From contig CACVBU010000363.1 of assembly GCA_902728285.1 (NCBI GenBank), positions 186,001 through 250,000 of the forward strand: 64,000 nucleotides of DNA, in the 5' to 3' direction. Below the pieces are notes generated by a model that saw nothing but the letters and a program-made list of their open reading frames with translations, was not told the DNA's origin and made no database searches. The stretch comes from Clytia hemisphaerica. Taxonomy: Eukaryota; Cnidaria; Hydrozoa; Leptothecata; Clytiidae. The first letter of the stretch is position 1, and every line of letters begins with the position of its first letter. Of this stretch, positions 46,629 to 56,909 are shown piece by piece. The translations under genes and the position numbers were made by a program.

Positions 46629-48596
46629 TATCAAATATCATGTTATGTGAAAGTTAAGCGGAAGTTTTATTCGGTTTCATAAGTTGTACATCAGACGTGA
46701 TGGAAGGTGAAACCATCTTTTATCATGCGGTTAAAATTGAAAATTTAGATTTCTACTTTCATCAACTTAAAACCCATTTAAGAATTAATTTTATCTCCGT
46801 CGTATTGGTCCAGTTCAATATTTCACTATTTTTGCCAATGGGAGCAGAAATATACCATTGAATCCATTGAATAACTCTTAGTACCGTGAAAAGCACATGC
46901 AGAAATCATATTCCGACCTTAGCTGACCAATCGAGATTCTATTTAGCGCACAACACAGAGAAAAGTAACCATGACGACAATCCAAGATCTTTGATTAAGT
47001 TCAAAGTTGATATCTTTATTCCCGTCGTTGAAAACACAACTCAAAAATGTCATCAATGCTTTTTAAAAAGAGTCAGTGATAGAAAACCATAACATAAAGA
47101 TCTGTCTATTATCTGTCTCTTCATCTTTAATTCTTTCTACAATGATTAGATTGAAACATGCGCGATAAAATTTATATAATTGGTCGTCAAAGGTTGATAT
47201 GTTCTTTGAAAACACAACCTCTGATACTCAGGGTATACTCTTAGAGGTAAAAAAATTGAAAAGCTTCTATGCACTATATTAGAAATACTTCTGGCAAACG
47301 AAGTAGATTGGCAAATGGCAGTTATTTAATATGCGAGATTAGCTGATAGATTAATGAAATTAATGGAAAAAAAGCAAACAATTATAATTTGACACTAAAC
47401 ATAACAAATAAAGAAATATAATTTGGCAAACGCTTAACATTGCTGGCTTAGCTCAGATGCACAGCTATCAAAGGCTTTAGTTTAAACAATTGATACCACA
47501 CATAGATTGAGGTCATCTACAAAAAGGGGACTATAATCTACGGTCTCTGAGTGACTGAGTGACCCCGGTACAGGTATTGGGTTGACCAATCAAATTATCC
47601 CCATAAACAAATTTAATCATTTATCTAGTTTATCTATGAAGCAATCATACTACGGCGGTACTCGATAGGATTGAACCCTTTTTATCAGGAGTATGTGGTC
47701 AAAGCTTTAGCTAGACTAGTAAACGGCGTCCTTGTATTTCGCTGCAGCTTACGCTTGCATTTTTTATAAGGACACTTTATAAGCACTATTATGGCGTTCC
47801 TGTGTCCAAGAGGAAAGACAACGCTTGCTAGTCTAAGCTTTAGCCGACTAAGTATCCAATATTCTTATAATCAAACTATTCTGGAAAATTATTACTTTTT
47901 GCTGGACAGTAACAAGCAAAATTACCGCAAAAATTGTGACAAGGTAGATTTAAAACCATTCCCTTGTTTGGAAAGCGGAAAAATTGAAAAGTCTTAAAGT
48001 CTTAGAGCTGACGTGACCCTTTCTCATATCAAAGAATAGAACAGTTTATAGACCAGCAGGCAGAGATGAAAAGACATTTTTGATGATAAGCTAATAAAGT
48101 TAATAAAGATCAAATATAACAAGTTGATAATTGGTTTCCTAGGGTACATGGTACGTGATGATTTTAGTAAGAAAGAATACGTCATCTTAATTATTTGTTG
48201 TAAGCATATATTCTCATCATTTTGATAATTATCCCTTTTCCCTAACTTGTTGGCATAAATTTGTTCCAAACTCCATATTCATGATATGCACCATTGGAGA
48301 GGTTCCACACAACGTGTCACTTTTTCTATCTTTTAAGTGACGTATTGGGTGGAAAATTTTAAAAGTGCTCAGAAGACTCACCAATGGTGCATGAATAACA
48401 CTAAATGAAATATGGGCTTTAAATGAACGTTAAAACAACGTTATATAAAATTGTATCATTCTGTGGTATTATATTACCGGAATCTACCGGAATAGCAACC
48501 ATTTCCTTTGGCCGAATGGGTAAGAGGGAAACTACAGAATCTCAAGTTTTTCTCTGTGGTACTCACTTCTGAAATATTTCTAACAAAAACCACGCA
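46629..48596. other. Gene-free stretch
   Basis: No supported gene or repeat. Frames of 68-81 codons at 46886, 47791 and 48024 lack motifs. Confidence 0.4.
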
Positions 48597-48848
48597 TACA
48601 CATTTTTTTATAAGAGCAAACTATATAAGAACATAAGGCTTCGATGGCCAAAATGTTAAGAACAAGTCAAGAACATTTTAAAGCTTTGTGGACTCAAAAA
48701 CACCCGTTTCCTTAAGAAAAATGGGTTAAAATGGTCACAGAATGGTTGAAATAAGAACATTTCAAGAACATTTTAGGCTTGAAACCCAAAAAGTTAAGAA
48801 CATCCCAAGGCTTCAAAAATTTTGGATGTTCTTATAAAAAAACATGTA
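48597..48848. mobile_element. Complete TA-flanked MITE (252 bp)
   Basis: TACACATTTTTTTATAAGAG ... GTTCTTATAAAAAAACATGTA. Among the best preserved copies, nearly collinear with 46379-46628 and 55318-55539. Confidence 0.92.
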
Positions 48849-49664
48849 TCAAAGATGGAGTATAATTCTCAGCCAGGCGAATATCAATCACTAAACCTGA
48901 TTGAAAGCGCATATACAATACTTAATCTTATCTAATGAATGACATGACAAACATACAAGGTTTTAACATTGGAAAGGGATTATCAGAGTGACGTCACAAG
49001 CGCTCCATGTTGATTTTTCAAGTTCATTTATAGCATGTGTTGTGTTTGAAAACAACTTTTGGTGAGCGAGGCGCGAGTTTGGCAAAAGTTTTGTATTTTT
49101 GCACTCAGAAAAATAATGTTACATGTTGTTACTGTTAAATTGAAGGCGATTTGGACCAATCAGCAGTGTGGCTTATTGAAATTACATCATTGCTAGCCAA
49201 TCACAACACTCGAGTTACTTGTTTTTTTGAAAGCTGATCTACGAAACAAGATACTTTTTACGGAAAGATTAGGAATTGTACCTTTGGGTAAAAAAATATT
49301 TTCGTTAAAAAGTATGCAGATATCCAAAGAGTATTTCATTTGAAGAAAGTAATTGAACCAAAGAAGTTGGATTGATTTTTTGACGAGGAAGGTTCATCTG
49401 TAATCATTAAACAAAAGAAAAACCAAGCAGTTAAAGGTGAGCTAGGTCCTAAACCTCTGTCTCTGTCCTTTGATCAAATTTTGTTGTAATTTGAAAAAAA
49501 ACTAAAAAAGTGTAAAAGTGAGCATGGGTAAAATCCTTCTGAAGGTTCAATAATCTATCAGAATTTGAAACAGCCGTTATCGTTTCATTGGGTCTAATTA
49601 ATGTATACTCTTTACTTGATACAAGCTTTACAGTAATTAATATCAGAGAGCCTTTTGAGGCTGG

Positions 49665-49882
49665 TACACGTTTTTTTATAAGAAGAAACTATATAAGATG
49701 CCCAAAATATTAAGAACAAGTTAAGAACATTTTAAGGCTTTGCGGACCCTAAAACACCTATAGATACTTATAAAATGGCAAAAATAAGAACATGTTAGAA
49801 CATTTTTAGGCTTAAAACTCAAAAAGTTAAGAACATCCCAAGGCTTAAAAAAATTTGAATGTTCTTATAAAAAAAACGTGTA
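49665..49882. mobile_element. Complete TA-flanked MITE (218 bp)
   Basis: TACACGTTTTTTTATAAGAA ... GTTCTTATAAAAAAAACGTGTA with a short central deletion relative to 48597-48848. Confidence 0.92.
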
Positions 49883-50876
49883 CTCGAACGTTTCATTATT
49901 GACAAAGGCTAAGGCAACTTTGGCAGATAAAGAATGAATGCTTTTGAACTTTCAAGTGTTGACTTCCTGCATGAACCACCAACTCTCGACTGAAAGCTAG
50001 AGTATGATCTCAAGAACAGTTTCAGTAAAAATGGTTGAAGTCCGGTTGTTTCTCAAATGGAAACAAGGTTTCTCAAACGTGTACCCGGGGAGCTACGGAA
50101 GATTTGCGACTCGTCCACCCGAGGGCGGGGGCGGGGGCGCTACTCGATTTGTAAACGATCGAATGTGCGGATAAAAATTAGAATCTCAGAATGGGACCCC
50201 CAGTGCAGAGAAAATTTAGCCGTATTTGAGCCTTTTTTCTGGTCAGGAGTCGGTTATAATCTATGTAACGTAACGTGATACGGGGTGTTATTAGTTTGTA
50301 TAAACTAAAAGTTGTCCGTTCCATTATTTTTTGCTTACTTTGGTTAATATGTCTGAATTATTGGTTTAGCATGTTAAATTACCCTGTGTTGTTAAATCCA
50401 AAACATTGAATCGATGGGAAGATATAAGAAATTTAATGCAACTAAGTCCACTTCAACAGCTAGCCAATGTACTTATGTCAACTTAAGGGTCTTAAAATCT
50501 TTCAACTTTTGCCATAACAAACACAAGCACACGCATTTTCAAAGTTTCGTAAAAGATTGTAAAATGATTACAAAGGCATTTTAGGGAAAATCGAAGGGGA
50601 AACTTAACAATGTTTCATTTTGGTGAATTACCGGTAAAATTAGTTTTAACGAGAGTCAGTGCCGAAACTTTTTTAGTTTCGTTGCATGGTTCAATTTGTG
50701 TCAAAAAGACAATAGCATGAAAAACGAAACATGAGGGTCAAATTCACAAATAATTACTCCAAGAAATTTCCCTTCTCAAAAGATTCCGAAAGTATAATTT
50801 ATTAGGTATTTTACGACGTGAGAGGAAAATGGATTCATACTAGAAAATTATCCCTCCAAAAAATCTCACGAAACAC

Positions 50877-51233
50877 TACGCGCTTTTTTTTTATAAGAAT
50901 ATATTTTATAAGAATGCCCATGATGAAAATGGCCAAAAGATTAAGAATAATGCTAAGAATATCACCATCATGGAATTTTGCTACTCAAGGTAAGAATGCC
51001 ATTTTTAGAGTATTTTCGATTATAAATTGTCAATTATCCCTAAGATGCCAAGTAAGGCTCACAAAAATGCCATTTTATGCTTGAGACGTATGTACTTAAT
51101 GTTAAATCTAGTCTGAATTAGGATCCTAACCTAAGAATGCTGTAAGAATGGTTTAGGATGATTTTCCCAAAATAGTTAAGAATATCCATGATGAAATGGA
51201 TTTTCACCATTCTTATAAAAAAAAAAGCGCGTA
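50877..51233 (+). mobile_element. Long TA-flanked MITE subfamily, copy 2 (357 bp)
   Basis: TACGCGCTTTTTTTTTATAAG and CTTATAAAAAAAAAAGCGCGTA ends. The interior is the reverse complement of 38063-38400. Its 88-codon frame (50818-51084) is an artefact of the repeat. Confidence 0.88.
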
Positions 51234-51420
51234 TCATAAAATGCACAGTGGTATGTATTTTCACACATAATTTTAAATATTGCTCAACACTATGCAGATG
51301 TATATCTTATATCAGTTTCCTTTACGTAGAGAAAGAGAAAGAATCATGTTGTATTTGAGTGGCTGAGAGAATTTTCTCGAAATTTGATAAATTTTATGTT
51401 TTAGTCACATGCAAATTTTG

Positions 51421-51651
51421 ACTTTTAGTTTTTCGACATTTTCTCAGCCCGGACTCATGTTATGTTAAATAGTTATACACCGTTAGAAAGATATCTCTAA
51501 GGAGAATAATGTAAAAATAATCTTCTTCATTTTTCAATTTCTCAAAAATCTTTTATCCTTTAGATTATTGTCCTTGGAAATATCTTTCCAACCGTGTATA
51601 ACTATCTAACATAGCATTAATTGGTGATGAGAAAATGTCAAAAACTAAAGT
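51421..51651. mobile_element. 231-bp inverted-repeat element
   Basis: ACTTTTAGTTTTTCGACATT continuing 'ttctca' and 'tagttatacaccgttagaaagatat' is mirrored on the right by 'atatctttccaaccgtgtataacta' and GATGAGAAAATGTCAAAAAC. Arms of about 90 bp with gaps. Confidence 0.75.
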
Positions 51652-51710
51652 GTCCACATACTAAAAGATGATAACCTGATGATGCTTATGCAATAAATGA
51701 TAAGGGAGTG

Positions 51711-51768
51711 TACACGTTTTTTTATAAGAACATCCAAAATTTCTGAGGCATGCATTCGGATGAAAAAA
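51711..51768. repeat. Solo left end of the TA-flanked MITE family
   Basis: TACACGTTTTTTTATAAGAA then 'catccaaaatttctgaggc...cattcggatg', ending 'aaaaaaacgta'. Nearly all of the interior is lost. Confidence 0.75.
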
Positions 51769-53250
51769 ACGTATAACGTTAGGGTGCCCGTTTCCCCTCC
51801 ACTAATCTCATAGTTGATTGAAATTCGATTGACGTTTTTGCTTACGTTAATTTGTAATTCCCCTCCTAGCTTTAGTAATTTCCTTTCCTCTTAGATTTTG
51901 TAATTTCCCGCAAAAGCGAAATTTCGAAATTCATCACCTTTTTCGAATTTCTTACTAACTCGGAAAGGTTAAGTAAATGGAATACTATCCAATTAAAACT
52001 CGATTCGCATTTCTATTACTTTTTTGAGACCACTTTTTCAAGTTTCAAATTGATTTCCAGTGTTAAATTGACGTCTTTCAGAATTGTTAGAATTTCAATC
52101 CAAACCATGAGATTAACCAGGAATCCCATGCTTGTTTTCGTGAAATTCTGGATAAATTACCCTCGTTGCACTCGGGATATCTATCCTGAATTTCCCTCAT
52201 AACCTTGAGATTCCTAGTACTAATCGAATATTAGGTTGCAAAAACAATTAATTTCCCAACCCTATGCGGCACACCTTGTTAGTTAGCTAGGATAATAGCC
52301 CGCTGGAATTAAGCCATGAAGAATATATAAGTTAATAAAACTTAGACTGGATTCCTTTTGTTACAGGGATAGTAAAGGCGGGAAAATATGGATGCGCGGA
52401 GTTTACGGGGCGGTAGACGGGAAAAAGTCGGCGGTAGAGTTTCGAAGAAAAACCAGCAAACTCTACCGATTGTAAACTCCTTCCGGAAAAAAAACCTTTT
52501 TTCTTCGATAGTGATTTGTCTTAAAACAATAGCATAATCGTCTAAAATCAGAGTAATACAGTAATATAGGTGTTATATCATAATTGTTACGAGGTAATAT
52601 TACTATAAGAATGTCATTCAGTTTATCTTACTACCATGCCCCATTCTCTTTTAAAATTAGTTTTATAGCATGCTAGACTAACAAAACTGAACAGTGCAAC
52701 TTTTGTCAGTCCTAATGTAGTCCTGGTCCTAAACCTGGGATACTTAGGCAAGTGAAGGGTACGGATAATATGCCTTTTGGAAGCTGGCAGTCCCTGTAAG
52801 AGCTGGAAAATCAGAAAATTAAATCTTAGTCCCATTAAGGGTCGGAAAATAGGAAAATTTAAATTTTTTGCCTCTAAAAATATCGAACCAAATTTAGACC
52901 AAATAAGGGTCGCAAAACTTACAAAATTTTCCAATTTTTTCTCCTTTTCAGTCCCGCTGCTGGTCCAAGGGTCAAAAGCAGGGCAATACCCCCCCCGTCA
53001 TCCTGTAAACCTAGTACCCCCGGTTCCAAAACAGTAGAAAAGCATATAAAGAATTACAACACGTGGGAGTTATCGGTCAAACTGATCTCGATTCTTAAAA
53101 GTCTGGTTGAAATATCATCCATAAAATAAGACCACAAGTCTTAAAGATTATAACCCTTGTGTGAATTCAAGATATTTCAAAATGTGATATTTTATACGGA
53201 AACACCCGAAAAGAGATATATCAAACAATTTCGAATTTATGAGAATAGAA
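51769..53250. other. Gene-free stretch with a C-run repeat fragment
   Basis: 52790-53028 carries 'aatcttagtcccattaagggtcgg', 'agtcccgctgctggtccaagggtcaaaag' and 'ctagtacccccgg', matching the fragment at 3721-3804. No supported gene. Confidence 0.45.
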
Positions 53251-53392
53251 TACCGTACTTACCTATAACAATTCAATCAAAAGCCCCAAAATCGCAAAAA
53301 ATCGGATATTATTGCGGTAGGCCACTTTTTTTTAGATTTTGGCGCTTTTGATTGTTAGGAGGACTTTTCGATTGTTACAGGTAAGTACGGTA
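53251..53392. mobile_element. 142-bp MITE upstream of the GPCR gene
   Basis: TACCGTACTTACCTATAACA at the left is mirrored by GATTGTTACAGGTAAGTACGGTA at the right (about 22-bp ends). TA at both termini. It lies 122 bp before the GPCR start codon, so in or near its 5' intron or promoter. Confidence 0.85.
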
Positions 53393-53514
53393 AGCGGCAA
53401 CTAACCGGTGTTTTCGAGTGCTCCCGTATAAAAGATTACGTCACGAATATCACAAGTATATTTCTTATCATAAAACATAAAGATTGACCAAATGTTACTT
53501 TATTCTTATTCAGG

Positions 53515-55011
53515 ATGTCTAGAACGAAGTTCCTATCGTGTTCCATCATTTTGGTGATATTGGCGCACCATGCAAATACCGAAAAAGTGTTTACAGAGAG
53601 TGCCACAACGATCAAAAAGGATAAAGAAGCGACAACAAAGATGCCATTGATAACAAAGCTGATAACAACTATGAAGACATCTAGCGCCGCTGCCGTTACC
53701 GAGGGAAATAATTTTCGCGATCACACAACAGAAGGGTTTTCATTTCCACAGAACATCAACGACTTATGCAAATTATTCGGCATTAGTCAAAAGAATTGTT
53801 CTTGCGAAATATTCTTAAACGACCCGAACAACAACGGAATACAAGATTTCATTAAGCAAATTTGCGAACCAAAAAAAGTTAAACCAGAGAAAGTTTTGAC
53901 ATACAAACCATCATTATCACGCCCGTACGCTATCGTGGCTGTTGTATCTGCGTCGTTAGGGGTCCTTGGCAACACTGCCGTCATCATCGTAGCAATACGT
54001 CGTGAATATAACACCATGTCGAATCTATTAATAGCCGAACTGGCAACTTCAGATTTATTGTCCGCCATTATTCAGTTATTGATGACAATTCCTTTATTTT
54101 GGACAAACAAATGGCTGTTTCCTGGCTTCATGTGCAAAGTCATGAAAAGTAGCCGAGTACTGAGTGGTCTTTTATCCGTTGGTTTTATCTTAATGATCGC
54201 ATGCGTTCGATACCAAGGCTTGGTAACTAACCCATGCTGCAAAACAAAGAAAAAGAAAGTTCATTTCTTTTCTATTGTGAACATTTTAATGGGTATTTGC
54301 TCTATTGTCCCTATCATCTTAGTGCAAGATATGGACCCTGATCTACAAAAATGTTGGGAATACTGGCCTAACGGAGCAACAGATTCACTGATCTATAATA
54401 TTTACTTGACCGTCATCTATTTCGTTATCCCCTCTATTGTGGTTTCAGTTCTGTACACCAAGTTGGCTTATAAACTCTCAACCGCTGCTACTAACAGTTA
54501 CGCATTCAGAGGTAACCAGATCTTATTCACTAGACGGGATGCTGAGAACAAAAAAGGAGCAAAGCTAGTCATAGTTATATTCGTAGCTTTCAATATATGT
54601 GTTTTACCGAACCGAATTGCACTCATTTATCTGGACGCAGTCGATTATAAGGTCAGTGAATCTGCATTTGTCATCCTAACCTACTTAGCTACCATACCGT
54701 TTCCATTGCATGTAGCTTTGAACCCGATCATTTATAGCATCATGGATAAAAAATGGAGACAAGAAATCTGGGCTGTGTTGACGTGTGACACCAAATTGAT
54801 TAAAGGACGTCGAATCAGTTCACAGAGTAGTACGGCAACGGCTAAATCTTCAATCTCGAGTACAAAATCGTATAATATGAATTTGAGATTCAGTAGTGTT
54901 GGAAAAGATGATAAAGGAAGAAATACAAGCGTTGATATGGGGAATCCTTTAGTGGCATACGAAAAACCGGTTTCGTTATCATTCAGAGATGAAGTCTTTC
55001 TAAAACAGTAA
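53515..55011 (+). CDS. Class A (rhodopsin-type) G protein-coupled receptor
   Basis: 498 residues in one coding exon. An acceptor (TTATTCTTATTCAG) ends at 53513, one base before the ATG, so a non-coding exon lies upstream. A likely signal peptide (1-22) is followed by a long S/T/K-rich ectodomain with four Cys (85, 95, 97, 117). TM1 holds GN (152-153) and TM2 holds LATSD with the sodium-site Asp (180). Cys207 and Cys280 are the conserved disulfide pair. TM6 is reduced to CVLP (362-365), and TM7 ends with NPIIY (403-407) before a K/W/R helix 8. The TM3 D/E-R-Y motif reads VRY (231-233), losing the acidic residue. The tail is S/T/K-rich. Ligand and subfamily are unknown; peptide-receptor-like is a guess. 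It most likely sits in the plasma membrane. Confidence 0.88.
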   Translation: MSRTKFLSCSIILVILAHHANTEKVFTESATTIKKDKEATTKMPLITKLITTMKTSSAAAVTEGNNFRDHTTEGFSFPQNINDLCKLFGISQKNCSCEIFLNDPNNNGIQDFIKQICEPKKVKPEKVLTYKPSLSRPYAIVAVVSASLGVLGNTAVIIVAIRREYNTMSNLLIAELATSDLLSAIIQLLMTIPLFWTNKWLFPGFMCKVMKSSRVLSGLLSVGFILMIACVRYQGLVTNPCCKTKKKKVHFFSIVNILMGICSIVPIILVQDMDPDLQKCWEYWPNGATDSLIYNIYLTVIYFVIPSIVVSVLYTKLAYKLSTAATNSYAFRGNQILFTRRDAENKKGAKLVIVIFVAFNICVLPNRIALIYLDAVDYKVSESAFVILTYLATIPFPLHVALNPIIYSIMDKKWRQEIWAVLTCDTKLIKGRRISSQSSTATAKSSISSTKSYNMNLRFSSVGKDDKGRNTSVDMGNPLVAYEKPVSLSFRDEVFLKQ

Positions 55012-55056
55012 TTCAAAGACCATTATCATTAAAGACTCATGAGCGTTCTTGTGCCG

Positions 55057-55175
55057 ACTCAACCTCGTCCCCGTGTATTCCAGGCTTTATTTACGTTACT
55101 GGTTGATGCCAGAGCGCTATCAGTAAGCATGAAAAGGCTGATAATCCACAGGGAGCGGGGTTTGCACCGACTGTA
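55057..55175. repeat. Hairpin repeat of the CCTCGTCCCCGTGTATT family
   Basis: 'caacctcgtccccgtgtattccaggctt' is mirrored loosely by 'aaggctgataatccacagggagcggggtttg', with 'agagcgctatcagtaagcat' between. Relatives lie at 19955-20165 and in an intron at 60538-60775. Confidence 0.55.
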
Positions 55176-55317
55176 ATTCGGATTTGGGAATATTACGGTG
55201 ATAAGATGATGAAAGAAAGATCAAGATTAAGAATCGTAATGGTGTGAAACTGTAATGACACCATTGATCTAATTTTACGAATATGAATATTGATTGAAAA
55301 ACGAAAATTTAATTCTT

Positions 55318-55539
55318 GACACTTTTCGTATAAGAAAAAACTATATAAGAACATAAGGCTTCGATGGCCAAAATGTTAAAAACAAGTTAAGAACATTTTA
55401 AGGCTTTGTGGACTCAAAAACACCCGTTTTCTTAAGAAAATGGTAAAAAATATTCACAAAATTGTGAAAATAAGAAAAATTTTAAGTTAAGAACATCCCA
55501 AGCCTTCAAAAATTTTTGATGTTCTTATAAAAAAAGGTA
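55318..55539. mobile_element. TA-flanked MITE with worn ends (222 bp)
   Basis: The left end reads GACACTTTTCGTATAAGAAA and the right GTTCTTATAAAAAAAGGTA. The interior is nearly identical in order to 48597-48848. Confidence 0.88.
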
Positions 55540-56162
55540 TATCTATCATGAAGAAAAAATATCCCAAATTAGTAAATTACTAGTTATTTTTGGGCTAAAT
55601 ATATGTCACGGAGACCAAATTATAGGTTTCAAAATTGACCACAACAAAACAATTATCGGATAATATAAAGATTAAAATTTTGGCTAAAATTAGGATTCAT
55701 AAATACTGATGTAGATATAAAGGTTCTCGTTTCAGATGTTTATTTGGTTATAACTTCCCGAAAATAGAATTCAAAGACACTTTTGGTAGAAAATAGAAAT
55801 TGCACACTTTGAATAATTTTCAAAATAAAATTCTTATTTTATTTTAGTTTTTCTATGTCATTTCCGGGCCCATTTTTATGACGCTTTTTGTCGTAAATAC
55901 TTTATCATAAATTTTTAACTTTATAGATCTAACATGACATGATTAATTGAGGAAAAATAATAAACTCAAGAATAAGAAAATTTCTTCGACTTTATTTTTG
56001 AAAATGACCCAAATATTGTATATTTGTAATGTATTGCCCAGAGTGGTTCTGGAACAAAGTTTGTTGCCTTTGTTTATCCAGCATACACGGTATTTAAAAA
56101 TACATTTGTGAAGTCTTTGAAGCCCCCTTTGAATGCTCTTAATTTTTTTAAGTTTAAAGGTT

Positions 56163-56392
56163 TTGTTTTTAAATAAGGGTGATATCGTTTGCTTACTCAT
56201 CAAATTTAATTCCAAGCTTTTTCACATAGAATTGACACGGATGTGGAGCAAGATTGGTTAGAAAGAAGAAAAGAAAAACAATTTTTGCTTATATTAGCAT
56301 AATATAACAATATGCAGACACTGTCCTGGTATGAAAAAAGGGGAACACTTATGTAAAAATGAAACCTTTAAACCTAAGAATGTTTAAAACTT
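56163..56392 (+). repeat. Dispersed ~235-bp repeat, copy 3
   Basis: Collinear with 43283-43516, including 'gtttgcttactcatcaa', 'gacacggatgtggagcaagattgg', 'gcttatattagcataatataaca' and 'ggggaacacttatgtaaaaatgaaacc'. It lies between the GPCR gene and the ankyrin gene. Confidence 0.8.
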
Positions 56393-56909
56393 TTAAAAGT
56401 ATCTGAAAGCCCACGAATTGCTTTAAAACATTTATCAGAACCCAGAGAAAATTAACACTTAAGATTAAACAAATATAGTATCGCCCTAAAATTAAAAGAA
56501 ATATCCTTACACAAGTGTTTGTTTAAAGCTAAATTCAAAAAACTCAAACAAATGCTTTAGAGAAACTTTTTGTTAGATTACTACCACATTCCAATGTTAC
56601 TTGGCTGAAGCACCGAATAATTTCAGAAAATCAAAATAGTATCTAAGATGGAGCGCTGATATTTATTCTGCAAAGAGGGATACCTAGTTCAAATCCCTCC
56701 CCCATAGAGCAAAATTTAAGAAAAAATTATTAGGACCTTGCACAAACGAATTACCAGAAATATTTCTTTGCGACAAAATTATGTGAAAATCTTTCCGATA
56801 TATTGAATGTGAAATCCTTTAGACTGTTGGAGGTTTAAGTGAGAATATATCGAGATTATCAAAAGGAAAATGGATAAGACATAAAAAAGAACTATATGAA
56901 AGTGAAAAT

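Noticed and set aside
56660-56705. tRNA-like T-arm (AGTTCAAATCC)
   Set aside because: No matching acceptor, D or anticodon arms; chance B-box-like match.
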